Positions 7,147-8,574 of a DNA stretch of 8,574 nt are shown here, one piece after another. Origin of the DNA: Candidatus Schekmanbacteria bacterium GWA2_38_11 (GTDB lineage Bacteria > Schekmanbacteria > GWA2-38-11). Every line of letters begins with the position of its first letter. The first letter of the stretch is position 1. A program made the position numbers and the translations under genes. Location of the stretch: NCBI GenBank assembly GCA_001790645.1, contig MGDB01000107.1, forward strand, positions 37,987-46,560, read 5' to 3'. A model generated the notes under the pieces. It searched no databases. It had not been told where the DNA came from and was given only the letters and a program-made list of their open reading frames with translations.

Positions 7147-7182
7147 CTAATTTTCGTTCTCTTTTATGATTCTATAACTCAT
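7147..7182 (-). CDS. Possible 11-residue leader peptide upstream of the MgtE-N/Nramp operon
   Basis: The frame MSYRIIKENEN ends with TAG and is preceded by AGAGGGG six bases before its ATG. It lies in the same frame as the downstream gene, 78 bases ahead of that start, and is followed by the competing hairpins at 7098-7131. It could be an attenuation-type leader. It could also be the former start of a longer protein cut off by a stop in repeat DNA, or chance. No long run of one regulatory codon is present. Confidence 0.25.
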   Translation of the reverse strand: MSYRIIKENEN

Positions 7183-7401
7183 GAAAATCCCCTCTTAAAA
7201 CCCATTGCATCTTTCTCCCTGCAGCAGACATTGTGGATATGAATAGTGACAAATTTATTTATTCTAACAGATCATTAAAAAAAAAGGAAGTTCTAAAAAC
7301 TAAAAAATTTATCAGTTATCAGTAATGCGTTATAAGTTAAAAGTGGTTTTTGGCTTGACTTTTTGCTGTAGCTAATTTAGAAAACCCACATAGAATATTT
7401 A

Positions 7402-7587
7402 AACAAGGTGTTGAAAAACATAAAATAATTTTACTGCCTGCCTGACGGTAGGCAGGTAGGGGCCGCCTATCGAGCCTGAAAAGGCTCTCCCACAATTGTG
7501 GGAAACTCCTTCTGGGGTTGATTCTCCTCATGCCCTCTGAAAAATAATAACAAATCTGGGGCAGGCAGGGACAGAGCCCGACCCTAC
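7402..7587. mobile_element. Second, inverted and end-truncated copy (B) of the hairpin-rich element
   Basis: This stretch matches the reverse complement of 898-1080 almost throughout. The best part, 7427-7531, has 3 differences in 105 bases. It keeps the left end (GGTGTTGAAAAA near 7407) and the stem-loops CCTGCCT/AGGCAGG, GAGCCT/AGGCTC, CCCACAATTGTGGG and the AACTCC/GGGGTT stem. In the last stem the one change leaves a T-G pair on the plus strand. The far end with its inverted repeat is missing; similarity stops near 7587, 13 bases before the next composite element. A 64-codon minus-strand frame (7337-7531) is carried by the repeat and is not accepted as a gene. Between 7183 and 7401 I see no gene or clear RNA. 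Confidence 0.7.
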
Positions 7588-7599
7588 GGTAGTTTCATT

Positions 7600-7727
7600 A
7601 AATCCGATAGACGGATCCTTCGGCAAGCTCAGGATGTAGCATGGTGAGTTTGTCGAACCATCCCGCTAAAAGGGGGTTAGACTGCGTCGTGAGTTTAGTC
7701 GAGCGAAAACCCCGTCTATCGAGATTT
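7600..7727. repeat. Composite palindromic element with 10-bp inverted ends and three internal hairpins
   Basis: The ends CGATAGACGG (7605-7614) and CCGTCTATCG (7712-7721) are perfect inverted repeats, flanked by AAATC and AGATTT. Inside are ATCCT/AGGAT (7615-7635), ATGGT/ACCAT (7641-7661) and TCGT/GCGA (7687-7706). Read in the right direction, their loops are GAGCTTGCCGA, GAGTTTGTCGA and GAGTTTAGTCGA. The third hairpin lies within a longer GGGGTT/AACCCC stem. The element ends 37 bases before tRNA-Phe, so the tRNA promoter must be in that short gap or inside the repeat. Confidence 0.7.
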
Positions 7728-7763
7728 GAATATATAGCATGATTTAACACATTCACTTTGGTT

Positions 7764-7836
<73 letters not shown>

Positions 7837-7930
7837 TTTTGTTTTTCAATGACTTGTTCCTATAGAGAGAATTTTTAAATTTTCTTCCTTGACCGATTCT
7901 TGACTATAACCTGAGTTCCCCACAGCTTCT

Positions 7931-8152
7931 TTATACTATTTCACCAATTTTATTTACTGTAACTTTTTTATGCTCTGGTGCAAGGTGAGCATATCTAAGA
8001 GTCATGACTAAACTCTTATGCCCTAAAAGACGTGATACAGTTGTAAGATCAACTCCCTGCATTAGAAGCCAGCTTGTAAACGAATGTCTCAAATCATGGA
8101 AACGGAAATCTTTAAACCCGGCCTTCTTCTGATGTATATTCTGGTGTAGGAA
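7931..8152 (-). pseudogene. 3' fragment of a phage-type tyrosine integrase
   Basis: An open frame of 73 codons ending at TAA (7933-7931) that reads as the C-terminal end of an integrase: KKAGFKDFRFHDLRHSF, then WLLMQGVDLTTVSRLLGHKS, MTLRYAHLAPEHK and KIGEIV. Three catalytic boxes are present: Arg in HDLRH, His in LLGHKS and the Tyr nucleophile in RYAHL. The core-binding domain and the first Arg box are absent, and a stop lies directly upstream at 8155-8153. No start codon or ribosome binding site precedes it, so it is a remnant. It points toward the 3' end of tRNA-Phe, where integrases of tRNA-targeting elements normally lie. The sequence upstream belongs to a lipoprotein frame that overlaps it in another phase, marking a deletion or recombination junction somewhere in 8118-8155. 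Confidence 0.88.
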
Positions 8153-8243
8153 TTACAATTTCATTAAATGTTAAGGCTTTTGGATATCCAGCACAACCAC
8201 TAAAAAATAAATAACATAAAAATAATAAAAGTAATTTTCTCAT
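8112..8243 (-). CDS. Short lipoprotein frame, probably truncated by fusion to integrase DNA
   Basis: A 43-residue frame with a clear lipoprotein signal: MRKLLLLFLCYLFFSGC, with the lipobox FSGC placing the lipidated Cys at residue 17. The mature part would be only 27 residues (AGYPKALTFNEIVIPTPEY, then TSEEGRV). The start at 8243 is well supported by AAAGGAG seven bases upstream. The last codons overlap the integrase fragment in a different phase, so the native C-terminus has probably been lost at the junction; a naturally tiny lipoprotein is less likely. The gene follows the zinc-site secreted protein after 22 bases on the same strand, so the two form an envelope-related transcription unit. 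I do not recognise the family from what remains. Confidence 0.6.
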   Translation of the reverse strand: MRKLLLLFLCYLFFSGCAGYPKALTFNEIVIPTPEYTSEEGRV

Positions 8244-8265
8244 TCATTATCTCCTTTGATTTATC

Positions 8266-8508
8266 TCATTTCTCTGGTGGTTTGCACACCTTGCAAGGAA
8301 TATATCCAGCCTTTTTTGCTTCTTCTACTGAGGTAAAGGTTACAAGGTTTTTTGGGTTTATCTTTTGTGCCCATTTGCAATCGGGAAAGTGGTATTTGTT
8401 AGAATTTTTTGAACCTACAAATTTTGTCTGTTCATCTGCTAAGGAAACAGTAACCAAAAGGGAAATAGTGAAGAAAAAAATCAGAGACAGGAAAACAAGT
8501 TTTTTCAT
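8266..8508 (-). CDS. Secreted small protein with an Ada-like zinc-binding fold
   Basis: An 80-residue protein. Residues 1-24 are a signal peptide (MKKLVFLSLIFFFTISLLVT, then VSLA with likely cleavage before Asp25). The rest resembles the N-terminal zinc domain of Ada: FVGSKNSNKYH, PDCKWAQKI, then EEAKKAGYIPCKVCKP. In Ada the ligands are Cys38, Cys42, Cys69 and Cys72; here the matching positions are His40, Cys44, Cys72 and Cys75. The methyl-accepting Cys38 is thus His, so phosphotriester repair is ruled out and a structural C3H zinc site is likely. Such domains also occur as tails of secreted nucleases, but no nuclease domain is present. The ATG is preceded by AAGGAG at seven bases. A lipoprotein frame follows 22 bases downstream. 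The function is unknown. Confidence 0.8.
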   Translation of the reverse strand: MKKLVFLSLIFFFTISLLVTVSLADEQTKFVGSKNSNKYHFPDCKWAQKINPKNLVTFTSVEEAKKAGYIPCKVCKPPEK

Positions 8509-8547
8509 GGTAAGGCTCCTTAACTATAGAGGAGATTTTTTAGAAAA

Positions 8548-8574
8548 GTTATAACCGTCTGTAAAATATGTCAA
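8548..8574 (-). promoter_or_regulatory. Candidate promoter for the Ada-like/lipoprotein unit
   Basis: On the minus strand a perfect TTGACA (8574-8569) is followed after 15 bases by TATAAC (8553-8548). The spacing is two bases short of ideal, but both boxes are good and lie 40 bases before the start codon at 8508. The window edge prevents judging the upstream context. Confidence 0.4.

Noticed and set aside
6671..7150. 159-codon plus-strand open frame
   Set aside because: It lies antisense to the well-supported PRC/MgtE-N/CBS gene, has no domain-like sequence, and is explained as a shadow of that coding region.
7069..7340. M-box Mg2+ riboswitch upstream of the MgtE-N gene
   Set aside because: The gap shows only two short hairpins and a mini-ORF; I could not find the long multi-helix architecture and conserved loops expected of an M-box.
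7337..7531. 64-codon minus-strand frame starting MRRINPRRSFPQLW
   Set aside because: Its first half is the dispersed repeat and its second half diverges from the other copy after an indel. Of the base changes between copies in the shared part, two of three alter residues, so protein-level selection is not supported.
8282..8554. 90-codon plus-strand frame opposite the Ada-like gene
   Set aside because: It is antisense to a gene with signal peptide, zinc ligands and ribosome binding site, and has no features of its own.

Overview
The window looks like chromosomal DNA of a low- to medium-GC bacterium, probably an uncultured anaerobic or groundwater-type lineage. This rests on the gene set (TopA/XerC, a small cytochrome b5-like protein, an Nramp-like transporter with an MgtE-N/CBS partner) and on intergenic regions crowded with short palindromic repeats. 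I cannot name a phylum. Every protein gene I accept is on the minus strand; the only plus-strand gene is tRNA-Phe.

From right to left, in the direction of minus-strand transcription: a secreted small protein with an Ada-type zinc site (8266-8508) is followed by a short lipoprotein reading frame (8112-8243). That frame runs into the 3' fragment of a phage-type integrase (7931-8152). The fragment lies just beyond the 3' end of tRNA-Phe (7764-7836), the usual arrangement of a decayed tRNA-integrated element. From 7069 to 7763 there is no accepted gene, but the stretch holds two composite palindromic elements, a possible 11-codon leader and two competing hairpins.

The central operon (7068 down to 4544) encodes a soluble PRC-barrel/MgtE-N/CBS-CBS protein and, 8 bases later, an Nramp-fold membrane protein. 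The Nramp protein has lost nearly all canonical metal-site residues (DPGN reads DAGG; MPHN reads TPWM). The pair suggests an Mg2+-sensing cytosolic module controlling a divergent SLC11-type transporter, and it is the most interesting protein system here. Next come a 79-residue cytochrome b5-like haem protein (3829-4068), topA with five C-terminal zinc ribbons (1194-3608), and the N-terminal part of a XerC-type recombinase that runs off the left edge (1-725). The topA to xerC order is conserved in many bacteria; here a 250-bp element with terminal inverted repeats sits between the two genes.

The intergenic DNA is the second theme. One hairpin-rich element occurs twice in opposite orientations (838-1087 and 7402-7587), flanking the topA-to-mgtE block. 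Several small hairpins (771, 3701, 4348, 4451) share a design, one being a palindrome nested inside another. The 7600-7727 element carries three hairpins whose loops are conserved while their stems differ but stay paired.
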